The notes: generated from the sequence alone by a model not told the origin. A stretch of 64,000 nt of DNA from G963664835 sp963664835 (GCA_963664835.2 CAXXUG010000001.1:1-64000); one strand, 5' to 3'; numbered from the stretch's first letter, positions 43,338 to 51,520 are shown. Numbers and translations are program-made.

Positions 43338-46205
43338 ATCACCACCCCTAATCCAAACGCCATAACCCCCGGCGACTTCATCGCCAAATGGCGCGCCTCC
43401 GAGCTCAAGGAGCGCTCCGCCGCCCAGGAGCACTTCATCGACCTCTGCCGGCTCCTCGGCGAGCCCACGCCGGCCGAGGCCGACCCGACCGGCGAACGCT
43501 ACTGCTTCGAACGCGGCGCCCGAAGGGACGCCGGCGCAGGAGGCTGGGCCGACGTCTGGAAACGCCACTGCTTCGCCTGGGAGTACAAGGGCAAGCACGC
43601 AAACCTCGACGCCGCCTTCAATCAGCTACGCCAGTACGCCCTTGCCCTGGAAAACCCGCCCCTCCTGATCGTCTCCGACATGGCCCGGTTCCGCATCCGC
43701 ACCAACTGGACCAACAGTGTCAGCGAGACCCACGAGTTCACGCTCGACGATCTATTTGACGCCGCAATACGCGACAAACTCAAGTGGGCGATGTCCGATC
43801 CCGAGCGCCTCCGGCCCGGCGAGACCCGGCAGGCCCTCACCGAGCGCGCCGCCGCAACCTTCGCCTCGCTCGCCCAGTCGCTGCGCTGGCGGGGCCACGA
43901 CAGCCACGCGGTTGCCCACTTCGTCAACCGGCTCGTGTTCTGCATGTTCGCCGAGGACATGGGCCTCCTGCCCGACAATATGTTCACCCGCATGCTCGAA
44001 CACGCCCTCCGGCGGCCGGACGAGTTCACCGCCCTCGCCCAGGACCTGTTCGGCGCGATGGCGACCGGAGGCCGGGTCGGTTTCGAGGACGTCGACTGGT
44101 TCGACGGCGGACTGTTCGACGACGATACCGCCCTCTGCTTGAAGAAGTCCGAGATCGAGATGACCCTGAAGGCCTCGACTCTCGACTGGTCCGAGATCGA
44201 TCCATCAATCCTCGGCACCCTGTTCGAGCGCGGCCTCGACCCTGACAAGCGCTCCCAGCTTGGCGCGCACTACACCGACCATGACAAGATAATGTTGATC
44301 GTCGAGCCGGTCGTAATCCGGCCCTGGCTCGACGAATGGGTGACGGTCAAAGCCGAAATCGCCGGCGCATTGGAGAAAGCCGACGCCGCCAGGTCCCGGC
44401 CGGCCCGGACACGCCTCCGCTCTCAAGCGGAGCGGTCGCTGCGCGACTTCCTCGACCGGCTCCGGCGCTTCACCGTACTCGATCCGGCCTGCGGGTCCGG
44501 CAACTTCCTCTACCTGGCCCTGCGCGCCCTGAAGGACCTGGAGCACCGCGTTCAGCTAGAAGCCGAGGCGATGGGGCTGCCCCGGTCGTTCCCCGAGATA
44601 GGTCCGGCCAACGTCAAGGGCATCGAGATAAACCCCTACGCCGCCGAGTTGGCCCGCGTATCGGTCTGGATCGGGGAGATCCAGTGGATGCGCCGCAACG
44701 GCTTCTCCGGCTCCCGCGACCCGATCCTGAAACCGCTCGACACAATCGAGTGCCGCGACGCGATCCTGGACCCCGACGGTAACGAGCCGGAGTGGCCGGA
44801 GGCGGACGTAGTGATCGGCAATCCGCCTTTTCTCGGCGGCAAGCTGCTCCGTGCTGGATTGGGAGGAGAATACATCGAGTCCTTGCGGCATCTCTACGGC
44901 TCGCGGATTCACGGCGAGGCGGACTTAGTGTGCCATTGGTTCGACAAGGCCGGCCGCCACGTTGCCGACGGTCAGCTTGCCCGCGCCGGCCTCGTCGCGA
45001 CCAACTCGATCCGGGGCGGCCGCAATCGCTCGGTGCTGGACCGGATCGTCGAAAACGGCGTCATATTCGACGCTTGGTCGGACGAGCCGTGGGTGATCGA
45101 CGGTGCCGCGGTACGCGTCTCGCTAGTGTGCTTCGCCGGGCGGGAACCCAAGATGCCTAACGCCCTAAATGGCGCACCTACAGTAGGCATAAACGCCGAC
45201 CTCACCGAGGGTGACCTTGAATTGGCCGTGGCGAGCCGCTTGGCGCGCAACTCGAACACTGCCTTTATGGGGGACATCAAGAATGGCTCCTTCGACATTT
45301 CAGGTGACGTGGCCAGGGCGTGGCTTTCTATGCCCGCGAATCCTAACGGACGGCCCAACTCCGACGTGCTCAAGCCTTGGGTGAATGGGATTGCCCTCAC
45401 CCGCCGCCCATCCGGTAAGTGGATCGTCGATTTCGGCGATACGATGAGCGACAGTCAAGCTGCGCTCTACGAAGCGCCATTCTCACATGTGGCGGCACAC
45501 GTAAAGCCAGTGCGGCAGCGGAACCGAGCGAAGAAAGTCCGCGATATCTGGTGGCGTCACGAGGCACCCCGGCCCAACATGTGGAAAGCCCTCGACGGCC
45601 TATCTCGATATATCGCCACGCCGCGCGTCGCAAAGCACCGGCTATTCGTCTGGCTGGACACCCGGATCTGTCCCGACTGCCAACTAATCGTCATAGCGCG
45701 CGACGACGACACGACATTTGGCATCCTCCACAGCCGATTCCACGAGGCCTGGTCCCTCCGGCTGGGCACCTGGCTCGGCGTGGGCAACGACCCCCGCTAC
45801 ACCCCGACCACCACCTTCGAGACCTTCCCCTTCCCGATGGGACTGTCGCCGGACGTTTCAGCCGGCGACTATGCCGACGACTCCCGCGCTATTGCCATCG
45901 CCGACGCCGCACGCCAGCTGGTCGACTTGCGCGACCGCTGGCTCAACCCGCCGGAGTGGGTCGCCTGGGTCGACGAGCCGGTCCACGGCTATCCCAAGCG
46001 CCCCGTGCCCCACGACGCAGCCACCGCCAAGGAGCTAAAGAAACGCACCCTCACCAACCTCTACAACGCCCGCCCCCAATGGCTAGCCAACGCCCACGCC
46101 GACCTCGACGCCGCAGTAGCCGCCGCCTACGGCTGGCCCGCCGGCATCTCCAATGACGACGCCCTCCGCGAGTTGCTGGCATTGAATCTCCGTGATGGGG
46201 GCTGA
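43338..46205 (+). CDS. Type IIL (MmeI-like) restriction-modification enzyme with ATC as apparent start
   Basis: A 955-codon frame for a single-chain restriction and modification enzyme. Residues ~1-110 are an MmeI-type nuclease part (ASELKERSAAQEHFIDLCRL and ADVWKRHCFAWEYKGK with a D...ExK-like motif). The helical spacer follows, then an N6-adenine methyltransferase: DPACGSGNFLYLALRALKDL near residue 381, GIEINPYAAELARVSVW, and motif IV IGNPPFLGGK near residue 492. The target-recognition domain and C-terminal part (TFETFPFPMG) follow. A GGGGGAG site lies 6 bp before an ATC at 43338; the first ATG/GTG/TTG in frame is at 43680, already past the nuclease motif. The start is therefore either a rare ATC or a mutated ATG. 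It would methylate one strand of a specific site and cut unmodified DNA at a distance. Confidence 0.85.
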   Translation: MTTPNPNAITPGDFIAKWRASELKERSAAQEHFIDLCRLLGEPTPAEADPTGERYCFERGARRDAGAGGWADVWKRHCFAWEYKGKHANLDAAFNQLRQYALALENPPLLIVSDMARFRIRTNWTNSVSETHEFTLDDLFDAAIRDKLKWAMSDPERLRPGETRQALTERAAATFASLAQSLRWRGHDSHAVAHFVNRLVFCMFAEDMGLLPDNMFTRMLEHALRRPDEFTALAQDLFGAMATGGRVGFEDVDWFDGGLFDDDTALCLKKSEIEMTLKASTLDWSEIDPSILGTLFERGLDPDKRSQLGAHYTDHDKIMLIVEPVVIRPWLDEWVTVKAEIAGALEKADAARSRPARTRLRSQAERSLRDFLDRLRRFTVLDPACGSGNFLYLALRALKDLEHRVQLEAEAMGLPRSFPEIGPANVKGIEINPYAAELARVSVWIGEIQWMRRNGFSGSRDPILKPLDTIECRDAILDPDGNEPEWPEADVVIGNPPFLGGKLLRAGLGGEYIESLRHLYGSRIHGEADLVCHWFDKAGRHVADGQLARAGLVATNSIRGGRNRSVLDRIVENGVIFDAWSDEPWVIDGAAVRVSLVCFAGREPKMPNALNGAPTVGINADLTEGDLELAVASRLARNSNTAFMGDIKNGSFDISGDVARAWLSMPANPNGRPNSDVLKPWVNGIALTRRPSGKWIVDFGDTMSDSQAALYEAPFSHVAAHVKPVRQRNRAKKVRDIWWRHEAPRPNMWKALDGLSRYIATPRVAKHRLFVWLDTRICPDCQLIVIARDDDTTFGILHSRFHEAWSLRLGTWLGVGNDPRYTPTTTFETFPFPMGLSPDVSAGDYADDSRAIAIADAARQLVDLRDRWLNPPEWVAWVDEPVHGYPKRPVPHDAATAKELKKRTLTNLYNARPQWLANAHADLDAAVAAAYGWPAGISNDDALRELLALNLRDGG

Positions 46206-46348
46206 TTACCAAGGATTCTGCCTGGCGTTTTCGCCTCGACAGTTGTGAATATCCGCCGACTGTAAGCTAGAATCTACCGTACGATCCATTTTCGTTCTCG
46301 CTCACTACGCACTCTTGAAGACCGGTGAATTCGGGGGAGTCATCCGAA

Positions 46349-47230
46349 GTGGACCTCAATGAGTATCAAAGCCTTGCCAATGAAACAGACCAGCAGCCAG
46401 AAACCACAACTTTCAACGCGGATGATCAAAGCATCCTGGTTCCCATATTGGGTTTGGCTGGTGAAGTGGGAGAATTGCTCGGTGAGCATAAGAAGTGGAT
46501 CAGGGATGGCGACTCCTACAAGTTGTTTCCAGACCGAGTCAAGGAAGAATTGGGCGACCTTCTTTGGTACTTGGCTAATGTTGCCACTAAACATGGTTTG
46601 ACCTTGGAGGAAGTTGCGCGCTACAACCTGCGCAAGATTCAGAGGCGCTGGCACATCACGGCGAATTCCGGGGCATGGGAGGGCCCACTTGATGAAGAAT
46701 TCCCTGTTGCAGAGCGATTGCCTCGGCTGATGGATGTCTCAATACACCCCGAGGACGGTGGTAGAACTGTAATGTTCGTCAACGGAAAGAGACTTGGAGA
46801 TCCGTTGAGGGATAATCGCCATGAAGATGATGGTTACCGATTCCACGACATCTTCCACCTGTCCTACGCAAGTGTCCTTGGATGGTCCCCCACACTGCGG
46901 GCACTACTGCGCCGGAAACGGAAGAGCGACCCCAAAATTGACGACGTGGAGGACAGTGGCAGGGCGATAGTCGTCGAGGAGGGGATTTGCGCCATGGTTT
47001 TCAGTTATGCCGAGCGTCGGAGCTTCCTCGCCGGAGCCGAACGAATCAACTACGACCTACTACGTACCATCAAAGACATGACGTCCCACTTGGAAGTCAG
47101 TTGCCGAACCGAGGGAGATTGGGAGCGCGCGATAATGAAAGGGTTCGACATCTGGCGCACTGTTAAGGCCACGGGCAAGGGTCGACTGCGGGCAGATCTG
47201 GAACAACGGACGATCCATTTAATTGGCTGA
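46349..47230 (+). CDS. Two-domain MazG-like nucleoside triphosphate pyrophosphohydrolase
   Basis: A 293-residue protein. The N-terminal ~105 residues are a MazG-type helical pyrophosphohydrolase with GLAGEVGELLGEHKKWIRD and KEELGDLLWYLANV, the two acidic EExx...ExxD elements that bind Mg. The C-terminal half (YRFHDIFHLSYASVLGWSP, EEGICAMVFSYAERRSF) is an uncharacterised domain seen with MazG-like proteins. Such enzymes remove pyrophosphate from dNTPs or modified nucleotides. The GTG at 46349 has GGGGGAG 9 bp before it; an earlier GTG at 46325 is possible. It lies after the restriction gene and tail-to-tail with the six-gene operon. Confidence 0.82.
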   Translation: MDLNEYQSLANETDQQPETTTFNADDQSILVPILGLAGEVGELLGEHKKWIRDGDSYKLFPDRVKEELGDLLWYLANVATKHGLTLEEVARYNLRKIQRRWHITANSGAWEGPLDEEFPVAERLPRLMDVSIHPEDGGRTVMFVNGKRLGDPLRDNRHEDDGYRFHDIFHLSYASVLGWSPTLRALLRRKRKSDPKIDDVEDSGRAIVVEEGICAMVFSYAERRSFLAGAERINYDLLRTIKDMTSHLEVSCRTEGDWERAIMKGFDIWRTVKATGKGRLRADLEQRTIHLIG

Positions 47231-47280
47231 CATTGCAACGAAAGAGGGGAATCCGTTCTCTGAACATGATCCTTGTCTGC

Positions 47281-48123
47281 CTAGTGCCACTTCCTCAGCT
47301 TCCAAGCAGTAAGCCCGCCCATCAAAGCGGTCGCGATTGTGGCGAAGCACAAGGTGAACAATAGAAGGACCCATCCCCAGTCCGTCACCCAAGTTGGAAC
47401 ATAGACTTCAGGAATGTCGCGACCAGTCACAATCACAGACAATGCGACACCGAGTATTGTCACGGCCACCAGGAATATGCCAAACATGACTAGTGGTTGT
47501 AGATAGTCTCTGATTTCCCCCTTCGCCGATTCTAATTCTTCGTCAAGCCTCGCTCCCTGCGCCAGGAGGTCCCTTTGGACACGCGTCACATAACTCCAAC
47601 TAAGTTGCGTCTGATCGCCCAGTACATCTTGCAGTCGAAGCCACATTTCAACTCTAGGTGATGACGGAACGGGCACGTGCCCTTCTACCGAGTGTAGCTC
47701 GAACGTAAACATTTCCGCACCCACAGGGAAGGTGACTGGATCGTTGCCGAGATTCGCAACTCTAATGTATAGTCGCTCATTCTCGTGACCCCAACCGAAA
47801 AAGGGATCGACCTGAATTCCCATTAATCCGGTCAACCCTTGGGAAGCATAGTCAAACCGAATTCCAAGCTTGCCAACCAAGTCGCCAGGCATATTCAACC
47901 GTTCCAGTGTCGAAAGAATGGCGATTGCGCCGGGCTTAATCTCGATGTTGCTGGCAACAAAGTCTTTTCCAGGTCGATACCGCTTACCTTCCAAGAACAA
48001 GCCATCGGGCGCTACTCTTAGCGCGTAAGATGCTTCTTTGATCGACTCATTAACCCACGTTTGTTGCTTAAGAACCTCTCCACGCAATAGGCGCTCTTGA
48101 ATTGCCTGCCGACTCAGAATCAC
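47281..48123 (-). CDS. dCTP deaminase/dUTPase-fold protein with C-terminal membrane helices
   Basis: A 280-residue protein. Residues ~1-150 align with dCTP deaminases: NESIKEASYALRV, KPGAIAILSTLERLNMPGDL, VGKLGIRFDYASQGLTG and DPFFGWGHENERLYI. By eye the active site differs: the RSS of Dcd is RFDYAS, and the catalytic Glu position before the N-x-G reads Arg (IRVANLG). A short amphipathic/coiled stretch (~185-208) precedes two membrane helices, ~211-232 and ~250-272. It therefore probably binds but may not deaminate nucleotides, and is membrane-anchored. Last gene of the operon, overlapping the previous gene by 4 bp. Confidence 0.75.
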   Translation of the reverse strand: MILSRQAIQERLLRGEVLKQQTWVNESIKEASYALRVAPDGLFLEGKRYRPGKDFVASNIEIKPGAIAILSTLERLNMPGDLVGKLGIRFDYASQGLTGLMGIQVDPFFGWGHENERLYIRVANLGNDPVTFPVGAEMFTFELHSVEGHVPVPSSPRVEMWLRLQDVLGDQTQLSWSYVTRVQRDLLAQGARLDEELESAKGEIRDYLQPLVMFGIFLVAVTILGVALSVIVTGRDIPEVYVPTWVTDWGWVLLLFTLCFATIATALMGGLTAWKLRKWH

Positions 48124-49244
48124 TGCGTTCGCCTCCTATCCCGAGTTTGTGATGGCTTAGGCCCTGCGTTGCTTTCGCTACTCCTTGGCACTTGCTGGTT
48201 AATGCCCCATTTCGGAGGGAACCAATATTCTAGTGGTTCGTCCGACGCTCGATAGACTTGTTTGATTCTGGAACGGTGACCTAAACCCTCTACACCGGGG
48301 TGTTTAACCCTGGCGTATTTGGACACCTCACAAAACAGGTTTTGGCAGTCAATCAACTGTAGACGTCTTCCCCACAACGAACGAAACTTCAACCCCAACC
48401 GTTCAAACTCGTACTCCTGACGCTCGCTGGTCAAACGAATGATCTCGGACTCATTTAGGCCACCCAAATCACTAAAGCACTTATGAATGCCGTCCAACGC
48501 CCCAGGTCCCGCAATCGTAAATTCCATCTCAGAAAAGTCGCAGATCTCGCTGTAATTTACGTCGGTTACGAACTGGTAACCCAGGAAATCCCCAATCATC
48601 GGGTATGACCGGAGAATCTCGAAGGCCTGTCTCATGCTAGATGCGCCGGAAATTTGACGCGGCACTTCATCCTCCATCATCCTGCTCAACAGACTGAGAT
48701 GGTTACTGTGTTTGTACCGGTAACCGAAAGAGTTGGCTCCGGAAGGCATAATGTAAGCACCGGAATAAATCCTGATCTTGGAGCTTATTGCTGCGGTCAA
48801 CACCTGGTCATATCGGCAAAATGAGAAGTCGTCGTATGAAATCGTTCCAAGGGCCCTCTGTAAGAGTTTCCATGTTTCAATTTTATTGAACAATTTGAAA
48901 AGAACAGTCCGAAAGAACACCTCTTCTACGGACTGGTCGCCCTCATAAATGACCTGCCGGATGAGATATTGGCTGACCCGGTCGGATGCCCGGTAGACAT
49001 TTGTGAATCGATGACGTGCAATAACTGGGTCTCTCGTCCAGGGTGGTTCGTCGCCTTGCAACTTTCGAAAAAAAACCTCTTGCCGCTCAACTGCGAATCG
49101 CCAAAACGTATCATAAACGGCAGTCGGACGAGCGGGAGAAATGGTTCGAAAGATGGATGATCCACCACCTGCTCGCGAGACTGGGGTTCGTTGGCTATCA
49201 GAGCGGGAATGCGGATCTCGTTCCAGGCTAGGCTCCCGAATCAT
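48120..49244 (-). CDS. 5-hmdU DNA kinase / alpha-glutamyl-thymine pyrophosphorylase-like protein
   Basis: A 374-residue protein of the helical family linked to thymine hypermodification in phages. Characteristic sequence at residues ~47-97 is FWRFAVERQEVFFRKLQG, PPWTRDPVIARHRFTNVYRA, SDRVSQYLIRQVIYEG. A later GDFLGYQFVTDVNYSE and TIAGPGALDGIHKCFSDLGG resemble the DNA-glycosylase-like helix-hairpin region of these proteins. Related phage enzymes convert 5-hydroxymethyl-dU in DNA to a phosphorylated or pyrophosphorylated form for further decoration. Here it may act on DNA bases or nucleotides. The ATG overlaps the TS-like gene by 17 bp; a first basic, Ser-rich segment of ~40 residues may be disordered. 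Confidence 0.7.
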   Translation of the reverse strand: MIREPSLERDPHSRSDSQRTPVSRAGGGSSIFRTISPARPTAVYDTFWRFAVERQEVFFRKLQGDEPPWTRDPVIARHRFTNVYRASDRVSQYLIRQVIYEGDQSVEEVFFRTVLFKLFNKIETWKLLQRALGTISYDDFSFCRYDQVLTAAISSKIRIYSGAYIMPSGANSFGYRYKHSNHLSLLSRMMEDEVPRQISGASSMRQAFEILRSYPMIGDFLGYQFVTDVNYSEICDFSEMEFTIAGPGALDGIHKCFSDLGGLNESEIIRLTSERQEYEFERLGLKFRSLWGRRLQLIDCQNLFCEVSKYARVKHPGVEGLGHRSRIKQVYRASDEPLEYWFPPKWGINQQVPRSSESNAGPKPSQTRDRRRTQ

Positions 49245-50019
49245 ACCCTCCTTCGAGGGGGAATTGTTCTAATAGAACTCTGATCGTCTCGGCAAGTGTG
49301 TGTAGTTCGGACTTGGGGCGATCACGCCTGCCAGGGTTGGCGATGCAGGTCATTCTATCCAATCTCAAACCCATTTCGTGGGCCATGAATCTTCCTAGCC
49401 TACAAAGTCCCAGAAAATTTCCGTACGCCTTTTCGACAACATGCTGGGTGACGTAAGTACCAGTCACGGCCAGGCCATTTCTGTTGGTACGCGCAAACGA
49501 AACATGCTGAAGGCAAGGAAATCCGCGCTGTCGTTGATGTGTATGGTCTTTGCGTGGATCGAATAGAGATGCTTGCAGTGCAGTTCGGCGGCGATTTCCA
49601 CGCTTCCATGTGCTCAGAATATGTTCCAGTTGGTTGACTCCGCCCTTGCCTTTGTTGTCGCAGCCAAACGCAATTAGACGTTCGAAATACAGACCGTACT
49701 TGTTGCCCGAGTGCAGGCGACGCAAAATGGGAAGCAACATCAAGTAACGATCGAACAATTCTTCTCGTTTCGCATTCTTGTTCCACATCTCGCTAGGAAA
49801 AATCGTGTTAGCCAGGGTATGGCAGGATGTCTCATCTTGCGCCTCAAGTAGCTGATCTAAGGTCGTTCGAATCGCCGGCACTTCAGCGACGTCTCCGTTC
49901 GCGAGGTCGTTTACCACAACAACCAATGGGGCGACTTCCTCAGTCTCATACACCTCAAGAAAAGCCCTGGCCCAAGCAATGGACAGGTTGGTCTCTTCAA
50001 TAATCACGGGACCCTTCAT
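49228..50019 (-). CDS. Thymidylate synthase-like protein
   Basis: A 263-residue protein with the thymidylate-synthase superfamily core: RGFPCLQHVSFARTN with the nucleophile-like Cys169, and GTYVTQHVVEKAYGNFLGL, then CRLGRFMAHEMGL. In ordinary TS the Cys is followed directly by His (PCH), but here it is PCLQH, so the pyrimidine site differs. YGLYFERLIAF upstream also fits. It may make a 5-substituted dUMP, for example 5-hydroxymethyl, rather than dTMP, or be a non-catalytic relative. I chose the ATG at 50019, with GGAAGAGGAAGAGG just before it, over the earlier start that would overlap ImmA by 227 bp. Confidence 0.65.
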   Translation of the reverse strand: MKGPVIIEETNLSIAWARAFLEVYETEEVAPLVVVVNDLANGDVAEVPAIRTTLDQLLEAQDETSCHTLANTIFPSEMWNKNAKREELFDRYLMLLPILRRLHSGNKYGLYFERLIAFGCDNKGKGGVNQLEHILSTWKRGNRRRTALQASLFDPRKDHTHQRQRGFPCLQHVSFARTNRNGLAVTGTYVTQHVVEKAYGNFLGLCRLGRFMAHEMGLRLDRMTCIANPGRRDRPKSELHTLAETIRVLLEQFPLEGGYDSGA

Positions 50020-50869
50020 CCTCTTCCTCTTCCAAGTGCCTGAATATACCGCGCCCAACGAATCCGCACCTTGAAACTCTGACGAAAGCCGCCCAATTAG
50101 AGCCGTCAGATAGTTTCGAGATCCCTGGCTTAACTGCGCGAAACAGAACCTCGTCTCTGGAGTCTTGAACCTGCACAATTGAATCGCCTTCCAAGATGCG
50201 GCGTCCGTGTACGACAATCGCATCTCCTACTTCCACATCGATGGCTCGGCCTTTCCATTGCGAGTCCACGATCCAAACTTGATCCGCCGATTCCCAACCT
50301 ACCGCCTGTGCCCTAGCGTGCCCGACTTTGATCCTCAGTAGCTCGGCGGCGTGCGAGTTAGACAGGCTCCTCAAGGTACTACGCATGTGATAGACCAACG
50401 TTGAATAACCTACGCCAAAGTAATTGGCGATCGTGTACACCTGGCCCGGCGTGCAGTCCGGAATGGTCCAGTTCCGCAGAACAAACGCCCTTTGTACGGC
50501 CATCTTCGGCATCAACAAGGCACCGGCAAAACAATCCGCGGCAAACTCCTGTGGGTCAATCCAATTTTGAGTCAACCCATCAACGATCTGGTCTATTCTT
50601 GTGCCATCCCCATTACTGTGGTGTCCGAGCTCGTGCGCGCAGTTGTAAACGCGCCGTCCGGCTGGGCGGAGAGCGGATAGGATAATTGCCGGTCCTAATT
50701 CCCGGCAGTACATACCTTCCAAGCTAGGGATTGGCACGAAGCGAACCTCAATTCCTAGTCGTTCGGCCAAGTCGTACACACAAATGGCTTCATCCAATGG
50801 AAACCCTGCGCCAGTGCGCATCCGGTATGCTGCCGCCATCGCTCGCCTCGCTATTACTCTCCTATCCAT
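49997..50869 (-). CDS. ImmA/IrrE-family metallopeptidase
   Basis: A 290-residue protein. The zincin motif is CAHELGHHSNGDG (His79-Glu80 and His83) with the third ligand likely Glu108 in PQEFAADCFAGALLMP; this is the ImmA/IrrE pattern. The C-terminal ~110 residues form an extra beta-rich domain (IDVEVGDAIVVHGRRI). Such enzymes, encoded next to an XRE repressor, cleave it when activated, as in ICEBs1 and Deinococcus. It begins 3 bp after the XRE gene and overlaps the TS-like gene by 23 bp. Confidence 0.85.
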   Translation of the reverse strand: MDRRVIARRAMAAAYRMRTGAGFPLDEAICVYDLAERLGIEVRFVPIPSLEGMYCRELGPAIILSALRPAGRRVYNCAHELGHHSNGDGTRIDQIVDGLTQNWIDPQEFAADCFAGALLMPKMAVQRAFVLRNWTIPDCTPGQVYTIANYFGVGYSTLVYHMRSTLRSLSNSHAAELLRIKVGHARAQAVGWESADQVWIVDSQWKGRAIDVEVGDAIVVHGRRILEGDSIVQVQDSRDEVLFRAVKPGISKLSDGSNWAAFVRVSRCGFVGRGIFRHLEEEEDEGSRDY

Positions 50870-50872
50870 CGC

Positions 50873-51217
50873 TTAAAGAGAACCGTCCGAGGCCTTGAGC
50901 GCTTGGATGAGCTGCAGGAGGCTGTCCAAGTCTTCCTCCTTTAGCTTTCCCAACTCACGTGCTGCAAGGCTGGCCTTTTCGCTAACTTCATCCGACTTGT
51001 CGTCCCCCAAAATCCATGTAGTTCTCACGCCGTACAGTTCTGCCAGAATGGTTAGTTCTTCAGCTTGTACTCTTCGACGCCCCGCCTCGATTTCGGACAT
51101 CGTGGGTCGGTGCCACCCCAATCTCCTGGCTACTTGCGCTTGGGTGAGGCCGGCCATTTCTCTAGCCAACCTTAGTCGCCTTGCGATGCCCCGACGCAAA
51201 GGGTCCCGGCTGCTCAA
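50873..51217 (-). CDS. XRE-family HTH transcriptional regulator
   Basis: A 114-residue repressor-type protein. Residues ~13-67 are a Cro/C1-type helix-turn-helix: LRLAREMAGLTQAQVARRLG, WHRPTMSEIEAGRRRV. The C-terminal tail (KASLAARELGKLKEEDLDSL) is helical and may dimerise or be the cleavage region for the adjacent ImmA/IrrE peptidase. Its start overlaps the stop of the ACP-like gene (ATGA). It probably binds the palindrome at 51521-51535 and controls the operon. Confidence 0.88.
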   Translation of the reverse strand: MSSRDPLRRGIARRLRLAREMAGLTQAQVARRLGWHRPTMSEIEAGRRRVQAEELTILAELYGVRTTWILGDDKSDEVSEKASLAARELGKLKEEDLDSLLQLIQALKASDGSL

Positions 51218-51501
51218 CTGAATTGGCCCCTGAATCTCCGTTGCCCTTGTACGTTTTCAGCAATCTCACTTACCGAAAGACTGCCTCGGCCATGCTGTGA
51301 CAGGAACGCGTTATCTTGAATCTCAAATCCAAGGGCTTCCGACAGCACTGCGGACGCCTCGACTCCGCTTAAGCTATCGAACCCTTCAATGTCCTCAAGA
51401 GGTCTGGTATCCGCGCCGATGTCGTTAACCGTCCTTCCACTCGCTTCTTGGACCCGCGTCACAGCCTCAATCACCTGCTCAACAATGTTACTCTGGTTCA
51501 T
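51214..51501 (-). CDS. Acyl-carrier-protein-like protein
   Basis: A 95-residue acidic, helical protein with ACP-like spacing: DTRPLEDIEGFDSLSGVEAS, where the DSL motif Ser43 would receive 4'-phosphopantetheine, then AVLSEALGFEI and a C-terminal SVSEIAENV helix. An AAGGAG site lies 6 bp before the ATG. It is the first gene of the six-gene operon, with the palindrome about 20 bp upstream. An acyl or aminoacyl carrier beside base-modifying enzymes is unusual. No cognate ligase or PPTase was seen; it could also be an ACP-fold regulator. Confidence 0.65.
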   Translation of the reverse strand: MNQSNIVEQVIEAVTRVQEASGRTVNDIGADTRPLEDIEGFDSLSGVEASAVLSEALGFEIQDNAFLSQHGRGSLSVSEIAENVQGQRRFRGQFS

Positions 51502-51520
51502 TGGCAGCTCCTTACTACTC

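Noticed and set aside
43112..43468. 118-codon minus-strand frame at the start of the restriction gene
   Set aside because: It opposes the MmeI-type N-terminus and has no homology; it is a by-product of high GC.
43717..45160. Several long overlapping frames inside the type IIL gene
   Set aside because: High-GC shadow frames with low-complexity Arg/Pro/Ser sequence.
50020..50223. 68-residue N-terminal extension of the TS-like protein
   Set aside because: It overlaps the ImmA gene by over 200 bp; the ATG at 50019 has a strong ribosome-binding site.
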